Shown here: positions 27,055 to 35,760 of the stretch, piece by piece
Position numbering within the stretch: position 1 is the first letter of the stretch
How the letters are laid out: every line of letters begins with the position of its first letter
Source: G020351775 sp039588335
GTDB taxonomy: Bacteria > Gemmatimonadota > Gemmatimonadetes > Gemmatimonadales > GWC2-71-9
Assembly: GCA_039588335.1 (NCBI GenBank)
Contig: JBDGZZ010000022.1
Coordinates: 4,922 to 68,921, forward strand
Direction of reading: 5' to 3'
DNA length: 64,000 nt
Made by a program: the position numbers and the translations under genes
The notes under the pieces: generated by a model
Told to the model about the DNA's origin: nothing
Seen by the model: the letters and a program-made list of their open reading frames with translations, nothing else
Database searches by the model: none

Positions 27055-27552
27055 ATGCCAACAAAAGCTGTTGAGGCTGCAATCAACGATCAGATTGCGA
27101 TGGAATTCGAATCAGCCTATGTGTACCTGGCGATGGCAGCCTATTTCGATGTGAACAACCTTCCGGGCTTCTCGCACTGGATGCGGATGCAGCATCAAGA
27201 GGAGACGGCCCACGCGATGAAACTGTTCGATTTCGTGCTCGATAACGGTGGGCATGTTGCACTCAAGGCCCTGGCGAAACCGCCCGTACAGTTCAAGAGC
27301 CCACTGCATGTGATGAAGCAGAGCCTCGAGCACGAGCAGAAGGTTACGACTGCGATCACCAAGCTGTATGAACTGGCTGTGAAGGAGAAGGACTACCCGG
27401 CTCAGATCCTGCTGCAGTGGTTCATCGCCGAGCAGACCGAAGAGGAGAAAACGGTGGGCGACATCATCGCCCAGATGGACATGGTCGGCGACAGTGGGTC
27501 CGGCTTGTTGCTCATCGACCAACAACTGGCCGGCAGGACTGTCGAAGAGTAG
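27055..27552 (+). CDS. ftnA: Non-heme ferritin
   Basis: A 165-residue iron-storage ferritin forming the usual four-helix bundle. Ferroxidase-site residues are visible in MEFESAYVYLAM (Glu, Tyr), HQEETAHAMKLFDFV (Glu, Glu, His) and the EQTEEEKTVGDI segment. GGAG sits 6 bases before the ATG. It stands alone, with a divergent pgi operon upstream. The many Fe-S and ferredoxin-linked enzymes nearby imply high iron demand, but no Fur box was recognised. Confidence 0.94.
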   Translation: MPTKAVEAAINDQIAMEFESAYVYLAMAAYFDVNNLPGFSHWMRMQHQEETAHAMKLFDFVLDNGGHVALKALAKPPVQFKSPLHVMKQSLEHEQKVTTAITKLYELAVKEKDYPAQILLQWFIAEQTEEEKTVGDIIAQMDMVGDSGSGLLLIDQQLAGRTVEE

Positions 27553-27601
27553 ACAGCCAACCGGATCCCGCGGCGCCCTGATAGAGGTGCCGCGGGAGCC
27601 G

Positions 27602-28036
27602 TCACCTCACGTTGAAGATGTAGCTGTTCAGGTACTGGATGGTGGCTTCCTGGTCCTCGACCTGAAAAGCCAGCAGGTCGCCACTAGTAACGATGCCGGC
27701 CAACCCATTGTCGTCGGCTACCGGAAGATGCCGGATTCGCTTGGCAGTCATGACAGCCCCGCATTCCTCGAGCTTGGCCTCCGGTAAGCAGCTTACTACG
27801 GGTGCCGTCATCACTTCTCGAAGGGTAGTGGCTGCCGGATCCCGTCCCTGAGTGATAACTCGGCGCAGCACGTCCCGCTCGGTGAACATTCCGACCATTT
27901 CACCGTCGTCGGTAACGACGATACCGCCTATTCCCCGATCGTTCATGAGGTGGGCTGCGTTGAGAACGGACTCGTCCGCAACCATTGAGATTACTTCCCG
28001 GCCCTTGCGGTCCAAGATGTTGTCTGCGGTGGGCAT
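27602..28036 (-). CDS. Tandem CBS-domain protein
   Basis: A 144-residue protein made of one CBS pair and nothing else: LNAAHLMNDRGIGGIVVTDDGEMVGMFTERDVLRR and later VMTAKRIRHLPVADDNGLAGIVTSGDLL. Such proteins bind adenosine nucleotides and act as energy sensors or inhibitors of partner enzymes; the partner is not evident here. GGAGG lies 4 bases before the ATG. It is convergent with ferritin, about 50 bases apart. Confidence 0.88.
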   Translation of the reverse strand: MPTADNILDRKGREVISMVADESVLNAAHLMNDRGIGGIVVTDDGEMVGMFTERDVLRRVITQGRDPAATTLREVMTAPVVSCLPEAKLEECGAVMTAKRIRHLPVADDNGLAGIVTSGDLLAFQVEDQEATIQYLNSYIFNVR

Positions 28037-28095
28037 ACTACCTCCACTTGAGGGCGACTATTCCATTCTAAGACGCTGAGGGGAATGGCGCCACT

Positions 28096-29376
28096 CTACG
28101 ACAAGCTTTCGATCACTTCTGTGGCCCGATCTACCTGCTCGAGCGTGTTATAGATATGAGGCGAGAGGCGCAATCCCGTGAAATCTCCGCCCATGGCCGC
28201 TCCAGCAATGTCGTATTCCGAGTAAAGCGTCCGGAACAGTTCGCTCGTGTCCATTGACGGTGGAGCGAAGACGACTACACCTGCGCTCAACTCCGGCTCC
28301 ATGGGAGTGTGAAAGCTGATTCCAGGGATTCTCGCTCTAAGGCCCTCTTTCAGGGCGGCCGCCAGTGTCCTGACCCGGTCTTCAACCTGCCCGGCACCGA
28401 TGGTGGTGTGAAACGTTACGGCCGTTCCCATCGCGGAAACTGCTGCGTCGTCTCTCTGGCCCAGATTCTCGAACTTGCGAGCTCCATTCTCGAGCGCACC
28501 CTCCCAGCCTACTCCGACGTCGCTGGCCCAAAGTTCTTCGATCCGGGCACGCTTTACGTATAGAAGTCCGGCCTCCTTGGGACCGACGAGCCACTTGTGA
28601 GAGCTGCCGGTGTAGGAGTCACAACCCGTTTGGCGCAGGTCTACCTGAATTGAACCGAAGGTCTGGGCTCCGTCGACCAGAGTGAAGACACCGTTTTCAC
28701 CCGCCAAGTGACATAGTTGCCTTGCGGGAAGGGCGACACCTGAGACGTTGGAAACGTGGCTGAATGCCAGGACCCGGGTACGCGGCGTGATTGCCTCGGC
28801 AAATGGCCGGGTCAGATCCTCGTCCGACTGAGGTTGGGGCGGAGTCCCTACTCTTCGTACCGTGAACCCTAGTCGACGGGACCTGACGTCCCAGGCGATG
28901 TTGTTTGTCGGGTGATTCTGATCCCAGATCACGACTTCATCTCCCGGTCCCAGATCGAGTCCGTTGACAATGGTGTTGTTTCCCTCGCTGGTGTTCCGCG
29001 TGATGGCCACCTCGTCAGCATCCACACTCAGGTACTCGGCCAGGGCTCTTCTGGCTTCCTCCCGCAGCTCGCCGAATTTGGCCCGATTCTGAAACGACGC
29101 ATCAGAATCCACGTCGCGAGTCAGTTTCGTAACAGAGTCGATAACGGGGTAGGGAGACGGGCACAGGTTGGCGGCATTCATGAGGATCAGGCCCGATCTC
29201 AACGGGAACTGTCGCCGAACGAGCTGCCAGAACCCCTCGTCTGCTGTCGTTGGTGTGAGGAGAGGTGACGGCCGCGATTCTCCATCACGAAGCTGGAGGG
29301 TACTGGGGATGGCAGCTGCCGCAGTCACGCCGCCCGCCATTTGTCTCAGGAACCGGCGCCGATCGGGAGAGTGCAT
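28096..29376 (-). CDS. Tat-exported class V aminotransferase-fold PLP enzyme (isopenicillin-N-epimerase-like)
   Basis: A 426-residue protein. The N-terminus is a clear twin-arginine signal (DRRRFLRQMAGGVTAAAA...). The mature part is a fold-type I, class V PLP enzyme with NTSEGNNTIVNGL (phosphate-binding turn), SHVSNVSG, VDGAQTFG (Asp-x-Ala-Gln) and the Schiff-base lysine in TGSSHKWLVGPKEAG. Relatives are annotated as isopenicillin-N epimerases, cysteine desulfurases or kynureninase-like, and the actual reaction is unknown. Tat export fits a protein that must fold around its cofactor in the cytoplasm. It lacks a persulfide-forming Cys in the usual C-terminal loop, so desulfurase activity is unlikely. 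Confidence 0.85.
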   Translation of the reverse strand: MHSPDRRRFLRQMAGGVTAAAAIPSTLQLRDGESRPSPLLTPTTADEGFWQLVRRQFPLRSGLILMNAANLCPSPYPVIDSVTKLTRDVDSDASFQNRAKFGELREEARRALAEYLSVDADEVAITRNTSEGNNTIVNGLDLGPGDEVVIWDQNHPTNNIAWDVRSRRLGFTVRRVGTPPQPQSDEDLTRPFAEAITPRTRVLAFSHVSNVSGVALPARQLCHLAGENGVFTLVDGAQTFGSIQVDLRQTGCDSYTGSSHKWLVGPKEAGLLYVKRARIEELWASDVGVGWEGALENGARKFENLGQRDDAAVSAMGTAVTFHTTIGAGQVEDRVRTLAAALKEGLRARIPGISFHTPMEPELSAGVVVFAPPSMDTSELFRTLYSEYDIAGAAMGGDFTGLRLSPHIYNTLEQVDRATEVIESLS

Positions 29377-29567
29377 TGGGTTACCTCCGGGATCTGATGG
29401 CCGCAGCTACTCGAGCGTCAGGGCAATTATACGGGATGTGGGGCGGAGCAGAAAGCAGATATACCGCGAATCGGAACTGGAGCCCACCGCGCTGCTTACG
29501 ACCTGGTTGGCCCGCGGATAATTTTGTTGGCTAACTTCTGGACAGGATCAACCCGAGGAACGCCACC

Positions 29568-30803
29568 ATGTACCGGACAATCCGTTCGCTGACCGTCACT
29601 GCGCTGTTGGGATCCCTTCTCATTACCGGAGCGGCCGCGGCACAAGATGATGGCCGTCCAGTGGCACTGGTAGGTGCTACGATCATCGACCCGGTAGACG
29701 GCCATTCAATCGAGAGTGGTACGGTGGTAGTGGAACAGGGGAAGATCCGCAGCGTGTCGGAAGGGCAGAATGTACCACCTAACGCGCGAGTGATCGATGT
29801 GTCCGGTCGCTTTCTGTTGCCGGGGCTGATCGACGCTCACGTTCACATTGGCACCTTCGAAGCCGCTCGTCGCGCGCTGCGATCAGGCGTTACCACGGCG
29901 CGAAGCATGGGCGTCGGTTTCGTCGATGTGGGACTCAGGGAGTTGGCAGCCAAAGGTGCAATAGAGTCTCCTGAGTTGGTGGCATCCGGCTACCACGTCC
30001 GGCCCACCCCGGCGGACGGTTTCTTCATCGATGAACCGGGTCTGTCCGACCTGCTCGAGACTGGGGTTCACGGCCAGGAGGACCTGCGCCGGATGGTGCG
30101 CGCGATGATCTCGCGTGGTGTAGGTGTGATCAAGGTGAATGCGACGGCGAGGGCGGGGCTGCCCGAGACCGATCCACGTGAGCCGTACTACGATGAGGCT
30201 GAACTCCGAGCAGTTGTAGAGGAAGCCGCTCGGGCTGGCCTTTCCGTAGCGGCTCATGCCCACGGCGACGAGGGGGCGCGCGCTGCTGTTCTTGCCGGCG
30301 TCAGGAGCATCGAACACGGTACTTACCTGAGCGATGAAACCCTCGATCTGATGGTGTCGAGGGGTACCTATCTGGTTCCCACGATAGCCGTGGTAGCCGA
30401 CCTGACTCTTCCCGGAGGCGACTACGACAATGCCATGCTCCAGGTTCGGGGAAGGCACATGCTGCCGCGAGTTCGAGACATGGCAGCCAGGGCGCACGGC
30501 AAGGGAGTCCGAATCGCGGCCGCTACTGACACCGGCTACGGTCCGGAGAGCGTGCTGCGTCTCAGCCACGAGTTGATGGAGTTGGCCGACGCCGGCCTTA
30601 CCCCACTGCAGGTCCTCCAGTCAGCCACCACGGTTGCCGCGGAACTTCTGGGTGTGGCTGATCATACAGGAAGGCTGGTCGCCGGATACGATGGCGACCT
30701 CTTGCTCCTCGACCGAAACCCCCTCTGGGAAGCAGGAGCCTACCAGGACGTGCTGTTGGTCATGGTGGATGGTCAGATCGCCCTGAACCGGCTGGAGTGG
30801 TAA
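29568..30803 (+). CDS. Exported metal-dependent amidohydrolase
   Basis: A 411-residue amidohydrolase-superfamily protein with a signal peptide (ALLGSLLITGAAAAQ). Metal ligands appear in order: DAHVHIG (HxH), a candidate bridging Lys in GVIKVNA, AAHAHGDEG, SIEHGTYL and the catalytic Asp in AATDTGYGP. Length and the C-terminal LVAGYDGDLLLLDRNPL match imidazolonepropionase-like or Xaa-Pro/Arg dipeptidase-like enzymes, which are abundant as exported forms in this type of bacterium. Substrate unknown, perhaps peptides or cyclic dipeptides. Its 3' end is followed by the leader of the kor-rnf operon. Confidence 0.87.
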   Translation: MYRTIRSLTVTALLGSLLITGAAAAQDDGRPVALVGATIIDPVDGHSIESGTVVVEQGKIRSVSEGQNVPPNARVIDVSGRFLLPGLIDAHVHIGTFEAARRALRSGVTTARSMGVGFVDVGLRELAAKGAIESPELVASGYHVRPTPADGFFIDEPGLSDLLETGVHGQEDLRRMVRAMISRGVGVIKVNATARAGLPETDPREPYYDEAELRAVVEEAARAGLSVAAHAHGDEGARAAVLAGVRSIEHGTYLSDETLDLMVSRGTYLVPTIAVVADLTLPGGDYDNAMLQVRGRHMLPRVRDMAARAHGKGVRIAAATDTGYGPESVLRLSHELMELADAGLTPLQVLQSATTVAAELLGVADHTGRLVAGYDGDLLLLDRNPLWEAGAYQDVLLVMVDGQIALNRLEW

Positions 30804-30819
30804 AACGACCTCCTAAGTG

Positions 30820-30831
30820 CCTAGTACTAGG
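30820..30831. promoter_or_regulatory. 12-bp perfect palindrome in the kor-rnf leader
   Basis: CCTAGTACTAGG lies 17 bases after the amidohydrolase stop and about 200 bases before korA. It is a perfect palindrome and could be an operator for a dimeric regulator, but there is no direct evidence. Confidence 0.3.
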
Positions 30832-30846
30832 TAGTTTGAGGCGAAC

Positions 30847-30992
30847 GTGAAGGACCCTTAACTTTTCAGGCCAATCCACACGCCCGGGCCAGGCTTAGTT
30901 ATTTTCTTTAGTTGAGTTAACCGAAGGCCGGGGCTCAGGCAGCCTGGTTGATGGCAGCCTGAGGTCCCCGAGAGGATTCAGGTCGATTCAGG
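30847..30992 (+). promoter_or_regulatory. Leader/promoter region of the kor-rnf operon with repeat motif, hairpin and direct repeat
   Basis: Three structures lie in this gap. GTGAAGGACCCTTAA (30847-30861) resembles two copies near 52.5 kb. An AT-rich stretch at 30898-30920 could hold the promoter. A hairpin pairs GGGGCTCAGGC (30930-30940) with GCCTGAG at 30957-30963 and CCCC at 30966-30969, with a 2-base bulge. GATTCAGG then repeats at 30975-30982 and 30985-30992, exactly one helical turn apart. The korA start has AAGG at 31017-31020. I recognise no known riboswitch. Confidence 0.4.
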
Positions 30993-31026
30993 CAATTGAA
31001 ACGCAAGACTCTCATGAAGGCATAAG

Positions 31027-32943
31027 ATGACCACGACAACTCCTGCCCCGAGGACGGATTCGTTGCCCAAGATAGCTACGAAGAGGAAGAGACCGAGAGT
31101 CATCAAGGTAAAAGAGCACACGGTAGAGGTCGTGTCGGACTCTGGTGAAGGCGCACAGAAGTGTAGCCAGATCTTCGCTTCCGTCTCGGCCAAGATGGGC
31201 AACGGTGTCTGGACTGTTGAGATAATACCGGCGGAGATCCAGCCGCCACCGAGGACCCCGACCAGTGCCAGCGGTAACCGAATTCGCATCGGGGCCGGCC
31301 CGGTCACCAATTGGGGAGACGCTGCCAACCTCGTCATGGCGTTCAACGAGCAAGTGTTGCTCAACCGACACCGTCTCGATGCGCTCGCCGAGGATGCGAT
31401 CATCCTGATCGACGATATGTGGCTGAAGCACGATGACCCGGACATCCGCAAGCAGTGGGAGGAAGCGATCGAGGAGATGTCCGGACGTAACTACCGGTTC
31501 GTGATGGTGCCTCTGGAGGAGCAATCTCTCACAATCGTTGAGAATCCACGCCGGGGCAAGAACATGTTCGCACTCGGTGTGCTCGCCGCAATCTACTCCC
31601 GCGACTTGGACAAGATCCGCGACTTGATTGCTCTCCAGTTCAAGCGCAAGGCCAAAGTAATCTACGAGAATAACGTGGCGCTGCTGGAGTTGGGGCACAA
31701 ATGGGCGAAGGAAAACCTCGACTTCCGAGTCGAGGTTCCCACCAAAGAGTCTGATCGCCCGATGGTGGTGATGAACGGCAACCAGGCGGTCGGGTTCGGC
31801 GCCATAGCTGCTGGCATGGAGCTGTGCTCCATGTACCCGATCACGCCGGCTACATCGGCGTCGCACCACCTGAGCGACATCTTCGAGCAGTTTGGCGGGG
31901 TCGTACACCAGGCCGAAGACGAGATCGCGGCGGCCGGCGTGGCGATCGGCGCGTCGTTTGCCGGTAAGGTTGCGTTTACCATCACATCAGGACCAGGCAT
32001 GGCGTTGAAGACCGAGTTCCTCGGACTAGCCATCATGACCGAGGTCCCGCTGGTGGTAGTCGATGTGCAGCGCGGAGGCCCAAGTACCGGGCTCCCGACC
32101 AAGATTGAGCAAGGTGACCTGCTGTCCTCCATCTTCGGTCAGCCGGGCGATGCTCCGCACGTGGTAATGGCTCCGGCAACGATGGAAGAGTGTTTCCTAT
32201 GTATGACCACTGCCCGGCGGATTGCAGAGGCATTCCGCTGCGTGGTCATAGTGCTGTCGGATGCCAATCTGGCTACGGGCGTGCAGCCGTTTCCACGGCC
32301 CGACCTCAAGTCGGAGTGGATGGCAGCCCCACTCGATCTGGCTCGGGTGCCCGAGGGCACGCTTCCCTACGATTGGGATACGCAGCTCGGTCTGTCCCAG
32401 CGGGTCATTCCGGGACAGCCGGGCGGGATGCACATTGTGACCGGGCTCTCCCACGATGAGAACAGCAAGATCGGATACAGCCCCGACGTGCATGAGCGGG
32501 GCTGTCAGATGAGAGCTCGCAAGATGGCGGTATTCCAGCAGACCCTGAAAAAGCCGGTGGTGCATGGAGACGAGTCAGGGGACCTGCTGGTAGTTGGATG
32601 GGGGAGCACTTGGGGGGCGATCGAGGAAGCGGTGGACCGGAGTCGTGAGGAGGGTTTGTCAGTTTCCTCACTTCACCTGCGTTTCCTCTCTCCGCTGGAG
32701 CCTGGCCTCAAGGACATCTTCAGCCGATTCAAGAAAGTGATGACGGTTGAGGTCAATTACAGCGACGACCCGGGCGACCCCTTCATCACGGATGAGAATA
32801 GGCGCCGGGGCCAGCTCAGCTGGCTGCTAAGGGCCAGCACGCTTGTCGATGTTGATTGCTGGACCAGGGTTCCGGGCCAGCCGTTGCGTCCGGTTAACAT
32901 TCTAGATGCCATTCGTCGTCACATGCCGAATGGGGTGAAATAA
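31027..32943 (+). CDS. korA: 2-oxoacid:ferredoxin oxidoreductase, gamma-alpha fused subunit (KorA-like, divergent copy)
   Basis: A 638-residue protein. Residues about 20-235 form a gamma-type domain with only a degenerate glycine loop (SDSGEGAQ instead of the GDSGDGMQ of the second copy in this window). Residues 250-638 are the alpha (pyrimidine) domain: MYPITPATS, HQAEDEIAAAGVAIGASFAG, TSGPGMALK and RGGPSTGLPTKIEQGDLL. With KorB it should oxidise a 2-oxoacid (2-oxoglutarate by closest style) and CoA to the acyl-CoA, CO2 and reduced ferredoxin. The N-terminal 35 residues are basic and unusual. The stop overlaps the korB start by one base. It is the first gene of the 12-gene rnf operon. Confidence 0.85.
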   Translation: MTTTTPAPRTDSLPKIATKRKRPRVIKVKEHTVEVVSDSGEGAQKCSQIFASVSAKMGNGVWTVEIIPAEIQPPPRTPTSASGNRIRIGAGPVTNWGDAANLVMAFNEQVLLNRHRLDALAEDAIILIDDMWLKHDDPDIRKQWEEAIEEMSGRNYRFVMVPLEEQSLTIVENPRRGKNMFALGVLAAIYSRDLDKIRDLIALQFKRKAKVIYENNVALLELGHKWAKENLDFRVEVPTKESDRPMVVMNGNQAVGFGAIAAGMELCSMYPITPATSASHHLSDIFEQFGGVVHQAEDEIAAAGVAIGASFAGKVAFTITSGPGMALKTEFLGLAIMTEVPLVVVDVQRGGPSTGLPTKIEQGDLLSSIFGQPGDAPHVVMAPATMEECFLCMTTARRIAEAFRCVVIVLSDANLATGVQPFPRPDLKSEWMAAPLDLARVPEGTLPYDWDTQLGLSQRVIPGQPGGMHIVTGLSHDENSKIGYSPDVHERGCQMRARKMAVFQQTLKKPVVHGDESGDLLVVGWGSTWGAIEEAVDRSREEGLSVSSLHLRFLSPLEPGLKDIFSRFKKVMTVEVNYSDDPGDPFITDENRRRGQLSWLLRASTLVDVDCWTRVPGQPLRPVNILDAIRRHMPNGVK

Positions 32944-33896
32944 TGACACAGACAGAGTGCTCGCTGCTGGGCTGCGGAGTAGACGAGGACCAGTGGTACT
33001 CGATGGACGATTACGAAGGTGCGGTTGCGCGCTGGTGCCCGGGATGTGGTGACCATGCAGTGCTGACGGCCGTACAACGCCTTCTCGAAGCCGAGCAGTT
33101 GGTGCCAGAGAAGACGGTGTTCGTATCGGGTATCGGTTGCTCGAGCCGCTTCCCACACTACCTGAAGACATATGGGTTCCACGGACTCCACGGCAGAGCG
33201 CTGCCGGTGGCAACGGGAGTCAAGCTGCGCCGTCCGGATCTTCAAGTATTTGCGGTCATGGGCGACGGGGATTGCTGCTCGATCGGTGCAGCTCACTGGA
33301 TCCACACCGTGCGCTACAACCCCAACATGGTTGCCCTGATGCTGGACAACGGGGTATACGGTCTGACCAAGAACCAGACGTCACCAACTTCTCCGGAGGG
33401 CTATCCCAGCAACACGCAGCCACGCGGTGCGGTTCTGGAACCGATGAACCCTATTGCGACAACGCTCGGAGTAACGAATGCGTCTTTCGTGGCTCAGACT
33501 GGCGACTGGATTCCAGATCACTTGTACGAGACCATCGCGGCCGGATATCGACACAAAGGCTTTTCGTTCATCCGAGTGCTGCAGCGGTGCCCGGCGTACA
33601 CGACTCCCCTGTTCGAGGAGGCTGTGCGCAACCCCGAATTGGTGGAGTTGATGGTGCATCCTGACGGCATACCGGTCAACGGTCTGGAGCAGATCTACAA
33701 GAACCATGTACCACACGATCCATCTGATTTGCACAACGGTCAACGGCTGGCGGACTTCGATTCCAAGATCCGGCTGGGCCTGTTCTACCGAAACGAGAGC
33801 ATTCCCCGCTACGAAGAGGTCCGGCACCAGGCGAACCGTACCGCGGAGGAAAAGATACAGTTGCTGAATGCGGAGCTAGATCGATATGCCGTCTGA
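32943..33896 (+). CDS. korB: 2-oxoacid:ferredoxin oxidoreductase beta subunit (TPP and [4Fe-4S])
   Basis: A 317-residue beta subunit. The Fe-S cysteines are in RWCPGCGDHAVL, SGIGCSSRFPHY and LQRCPAY. The TPP/Mg motif is MGDGDCCSIGAAHW ending near MLDNGVYGLTKNQTSPTS. It carries out decarboxylation and electron transfer with KorA. The TAATG junction with korA and the 11-base overlap with the next gene argue for translational coupling. Confidence 0.92.
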   Translation: MTQTECSLLGCGVDEDQWYSMDDYEGAVARWCPGCGDHAVLTAVQRLLEAEQLVPEKTVFVSGIGCSSRFPHYLKTYGFHGLHGRALPVATGVKLRRPDLQVFAVMGDGDCCSIGAAHWIHTVRYNPNMVALMLDNGVYGLTKNQTSPTSPEGYPSNTQPRGAVLEPMNPIATTLGVTNASFVAQTGDWIPDHLYETIAAGYRHKGFSFIRVLQRCPAYTTPLFEEAVRNPELVELMVHPDGIPVNGLEQIYKNHVPHDPSDLHNGQRLADFDSKIRLGLFYRNESIPRYEEVRHQANRTAEEKIQLLNAELDRYAV

Positions 33897-34899
33897 CGAA
33901 CGGACCGAATTGGCGATCAAGGCGCTGGCTGGGCAGACGCAAGGCTTCCGGTCGGCGCTCGCCACTACCATAGAACAGATTCGCAGTTTCTTGGCGTCGC
34001 ACGGATCGGCCACTGACGGGAAGGCGGTCCGATTCATGACTGAACTGGGCCCTTTTGCCGAGGGACTGATCGATGCAGATAGATTCTCAGCGTTGTTCGC
34101 TGACAACCTGAAACTCGATACGGTCACACTCGACACCATCGGGAAAGCGCTGGATACGCTGACGGAACTCGCGGATCGCGGAGATGACATCTTCAAGGTC
34201 GATATAGAAAGCGGCGAGAGCCTCAGAGAAGGTGTCGCAGGCGCTCTGGATGATTGCGGCCGAGCATTTGGGGCGGCACGTGTGTTCGAGTTATCGAAGT
34301 TCGGCCGGTTTCCGGACAGCGAGCACGCCCGCTCACTTGGCTCTTTCCCGTTCCACCGGTGGAGCAGGGGTGAGCGAAGGCTCGCCCCTCCCTTGGTCGT
34401 AAGTGTCGACGGGAGCGATTTGCGGGCTGCAGGGCTGGCAGATTTCATGGATGGCACGCAGAAGATAGTGCTCGTGGTAAGGGGGGAGTCGACTCCCGTG
34501 CCGCTAGTGCGCCTGATCACTCCAGGCGTGTTCGTACAACAGACAACCGAGCCGGGCGACATCAGTCGGCTGGCTGCCTGTGACGGACCGGGCGTGACAG
34601 CCATCGTTCCGGAGTCCGCCGCCCGCTTCGTTCATGACCCGTCCGTTGGTCGAGAAGCTGGAGAACGTCTCACTGTTTCGACGTTGCCAGAGGAGAGACG
34701 CAGGAAGCCGGTCGGTGGCGTGAGTGTCTCGCAGCAGTCCGAGGAGTTGCTCCAGTTGAAGGTGCTGTCGGGGCAGATGGGGGCAGCAGCTCAGGTTGGT
34801 ACGGCCGAACCTGTGGGGGCAGTGAGTGCATCCGCCGATCCGGTGGACAAGTTGGCAGCCTGGCTCTTGAGTCAAGCCGACTTGAAGGACCTCGGTTAG
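33886..34899 (+). CDS. Uncharacterised protein of the kor-rnf operon
   Basis: A 337-residue soluble protein I do not recognise. The N-terminal third (1-120) looks helical, with heptad-like stretches (LDTIGKALDTLTELADRGDD). The middle (150-240) is beta-rich (PPLVVSVDGSDLRAAGLADFM, QKIVLVVRGES). The C-terminal 80 residues are low-complexity Ala/Gln/Ser with a final short helix (KLAAWLLSQADLKDL). It has no signal peptide, no membrane segment and only two cysteines, so it is not an Fe-S protein. Its start overlaps korB by 11 bases and its stop is 9 bases before rnfB, so it must be made with the complex. Possible roles, all guesses, are assembly factor, scaffold or regulatory subunit. Confidence 0.75.
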   Translation: MPSDERTELAIKALAGQTQGFRSALATTIEQIRSFLASHGSATDGKAVRFMTELGPFAEGLIDADRFSALFADNLKLDTVTLDTIGKALDTLTELADRGDDIFKVDIESGESLREGVAGALDDCGRAFGAARVFELSKFGRFPDSEHARSLGSFPFHRWSRGERRLAPPLVVSVDGSDLRAAGLADFMDGTQKIVLVVRGESTPVPLVRLITPGVFVQQTTEPGDISRLAACDGPGVTAIVPESAARFVHDPSVGREAGERLTVSTLPEERRRKPVGGVSVSQQSEELLQLKVLSGQMGAAAQVGTAEPVGAVSASADPVDKLAAWLLSQADLKDLG

Positions 34900-34908
34900 T
34901 CTGAGCCA

Positions 34909-35760
34909 ATGGAAGTCTCGACCATCCTTGGTTCTGCAGCGATACTCGGAGGGGTAGGGCTCACGTTCGGCACGCTGATCTCCCTTGCCCACCTGAAGCT
35001 CAAGGTTTGGGAAGATCCCCGAATCGACGAAGTCACAGACCTTCTGCCAGGTACGAACTGCGGAGCCTGCGGACGAGCCGGATGCCATGCGTTCGCTGAG
35101 GCGTTGGTAGACGGCAACGTGCAGCCGGCGACATGTACAGTCATGGGCCCTGACGATGTGTTCGACGTGGCTGGGTACCTTGGCGTGGAGGCTGGCGAAG
35201 CCAACAAACGTGTGGCTCGCCTGCTCTGCGCGGGCGGATGCGATGTCGCCGAGCAACAGGCCGAGTATAGAGGCTTGCGGAACTGCAAGGCCGCTGTGAC
35301 GGTTGCCGGAGGCGGTAAGGGATGCGCCTGGGGTTGCCTAGGGCTGGACGACTGTGAACGATCGTGTGATTTCGAAGCGATCTACATGAACGCAGTTGGG
35401 ATTCCGATTGTCATCCCCGAGAAGTGTACGGCGTGCGGTGACTGCGTTGAAGCTTGCCCTCTCGATTTGTTCACTCTGATGCCGATCGAGCAGAAGTTGA
35501 TCGTGCAGTGCAAGAACCTGATAGATGGTGACGAGGCGGAGGCCGCCTGCAAGGTTGCGTGCACGGCGTGCGGCAGGTGCGCCGCTGACGGGGCACCAGG
35601 CCTGATCGAGATGGTCAACGGCCTCGCAGTTATTGACTACGACAAAAACGAGTTGGCTACTCCGGACGCCATCGCCCGGTGTCCGACGGGGGCCATCGCA
35701 TGGGTTGATGGAGCTCAGTTTGCTGATACGCCCGAATTGGCGAGGAGCGCTACGGTATGA
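34909..35760 (+). CDS. rnfB: Rnf complex subunit B, multi-[4Fe-4S] electron entry protein
   Basis: A 283-residue RnfB. An N-terminal membrane helix (ILGSAAILGGVGLTFGTLISLAHL) is followed by the Fe-S domain DLLPGTNCGACGRAGCHAFAEAL, then a central cysteine-rich RnfB segment (CAGGCDVAEQ, GCAWGCLGLDDCERSC). Two ferredoxin-like clusters follow (CTACGDCVEACPLDLF and CKVACTACGRC with a late CPTGAI). It faces the cytoplasm and takes electrons from ferredoxin. Here it is separated from rnfC by the giant POR gene, and its stop overlaps that gene's start (ATGA). This placement between two oxoacid:ferredoxin oxidoreductases is unusual compared with rnfCDGEAB or rnfABCDGE orders. Confidence 0.93.
   Translation: MEVSTILGSAAILGGVGLTFGTLISLAHLKLKVWEDPRIDEVTDLLPGTNCGACGRAGCHAFAEALVDGNVQPATCTVMGPDDVFDVAGYLGVEAGEANKRVARLLCAGGCDVAEQQAEYRGLRNCKAAVTVAGGGKGCAWGCLGLDDCERSCDFEAIYMNAVGIPIVIPEKCTACGDCVEACPLDLFTLMPIEQKLIVQCKNLIDGDEAEAACKVACTACGRCAADGAPGLIEMVNGLAVIDYDKNELATPDAIARCPTGAIAWVDGAQFADTPELARSATV

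Noticed and set aside
28096..29376. Second cysteine desulfurase
   Set aside because: The PLP site fits class V, but the SSGSAC-type persulfide loop is missing and a Tat signal sends it out of the cytoplasm.
30804..31026. A known riboswitch (TPP or cobalamin) in the kor-rnf leader
   Set aside because: I could not find the conserved cores of either class; only simple hairpins and repeats are visible.
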